Below are positions 63,489 to 64,000 of a stretch of 64,000 nucleotides of DNA, piece by piece. Location of the stretch: contig NZ_WHJG01000008.1 of NCBI RefSeq assembly GCF_011682175.1, forward strand, positions 143,270 through 207,269. Reading direction: 5' to 3'. The DNA comes from Massilia frigida. GTDB lineage: Bacteria; Pseudomonadota; Gammaproteobacteria; Burkholderiales; Burkholderiaceae_D. Position 1 is the stretch's first letter. The number at the start of each line of letters is the position of its first letter. Below the pieces are notes generated by a model, which did not search any database, was not told where the DNA came from, and saw nothing but the letters and a program-made list of their open reading frames with translations. The position numbers and the translations under genes were made by a program.

Positions 63489-64000
63489 GCAGAAGTTGCT
63501 GGCTGGTTGCTGAGTGGATGGAAATTATCGCAGCTTGGCCGTCCACGCGCAGCGCCGGCGCTCCGCTGCAGTCGTCAGGTGCGACTTTCCGAAACAGGTG
63601 CGATATGTCGGAAATGATTGCGAAACCGGCTTTCTGGGACAACCTGACTTGCACCGACATCCGTCTCACCAACTTCGATAGCTCAGTCGTCAGGCAAGAT
63701 TTATTGTGACACCAGTTCTGAAACGGAAGAGACAGTGATCCCAAATCCTTCATACACTTTATTCAAATCCCCACCCTTTCCCCATCCTGAGAATGTCGAA
63801 TCCAGCTTTCCATTTCGAAAAAACAGGAAAACGGGCGATACCCAATGGGTGACCTCTGGCCATTCTTCCCGGCGGCTCTATGACGTTTTCGGTGAAACTT
63901 GACGACCGCCACGGTATCGCCTAATTGAAACCGACCGCTTCGCGGCGGCCTGCAAGGGATTGACGGGTAAATGAGCGAGTTTGGACATGCGCAGATAGGC
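63489..64000. other. End of window without a supported gene
   Basis: Short frames on both strands were inspected. One plus-strand frame (GTG at 63735, about 55 codons) has no binding site or known motif. From about 63700 the base composition is noticeably less GC-rich than in the surrounding genes. Nothing here is annotated with confidence. Confidence 0.4.

Noticed and set aside
63735..63902. 55-codon frame near the window end
   Set aside because: GTG start without a binding site and no recognisable motif; left unannotated.

Overview
The window looks like a chromosomal segment of a high-GC betaproteobacterium, most likely an Oxalobacteraceae member close to Massilia, Telluria or Duganella. 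This rests on gene content and order: rnr-rlmB with cysE close by; lpxH-ppiB-ppiA-cysS-alkA-accA-tilS-lysC-tRNA-Ser; an argP/argO pair; a phasin. Many multidomain signalling proteins and frequent 4-bp start/stop overlaps also fit. The assignment is inference, because no 16S gene or database search was available.

Layout. 0-6.8 kb: a partial DUF1460 lipoprotein, two small basic proteins, the divergent argP/argO pair, and a LiaF-like/LytS-LytTR membrane-signalling operon. 6.8-11.8 kb: a palindromic repeat, then a minus-strand repair operon of a FAN1-type VRR nuclease and a Rad3/DinG-like helicase with a RecB-like N-terminal nuclease region. This operon is preceded by a very good LexA (SOS) box. 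11.8-15.4 kb: phasin, a small secreted protein, an atypical sensor kinase and a serine hydrolase. 15.4-21 kb: two tandem identical tRNA-Leu(CAG) genes, rnr, rlmB, cysE and yceH. 21-25 kb: a decayed glycosyltransferase, a TetR regulator and a YtrA-type GntR/ABC operon. 25-29.3 kb: two paralogous NHL-repeat lipoproteins.

29.3-37.9 kb is the conserved housekeeping block. It ends in two tRNA-Ser(GCT) genes created by a tandem duplication of about 293 bp. 38-49.8 kb is accessory: a YfdX remnant, an orphan Rieske protein whose first iron-sulfur box has Arg in place of the ligand His, an M20 peptidase, a DJ-1 protein, DUF2135 and HAF/PKD secreted proteins, an ABC-ATPase/DUF4276 pair with a shortened second gene, a CAT-fold acetyltransferase and a second serine hydrolase.

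49.8-60.1 kb is a signalling island. Two paralogous kinase-receiver hybrids flank a KaiC-like double ATPase, followed by a large PAS hybrid kinase and a GGDEF-EAL protein. 60-64 kb holds a vanadium haloperoxidase/PAP2-type secreted enzyme, small genes, a helix-turn-helix regulator and a frameshifted O-methyltransferase ending in a palindromic element. No CRISPR array, complete IS element, prophage or rRNA gene was seen. The clearest candidates for follow-up are the SOS-controlled FAN1/nuclease-helicase operon, the ligand-substituted Rieske protein, the KaiC/histidine-kinase island and the truncated ABC-ATPase/DUF4276 pair.
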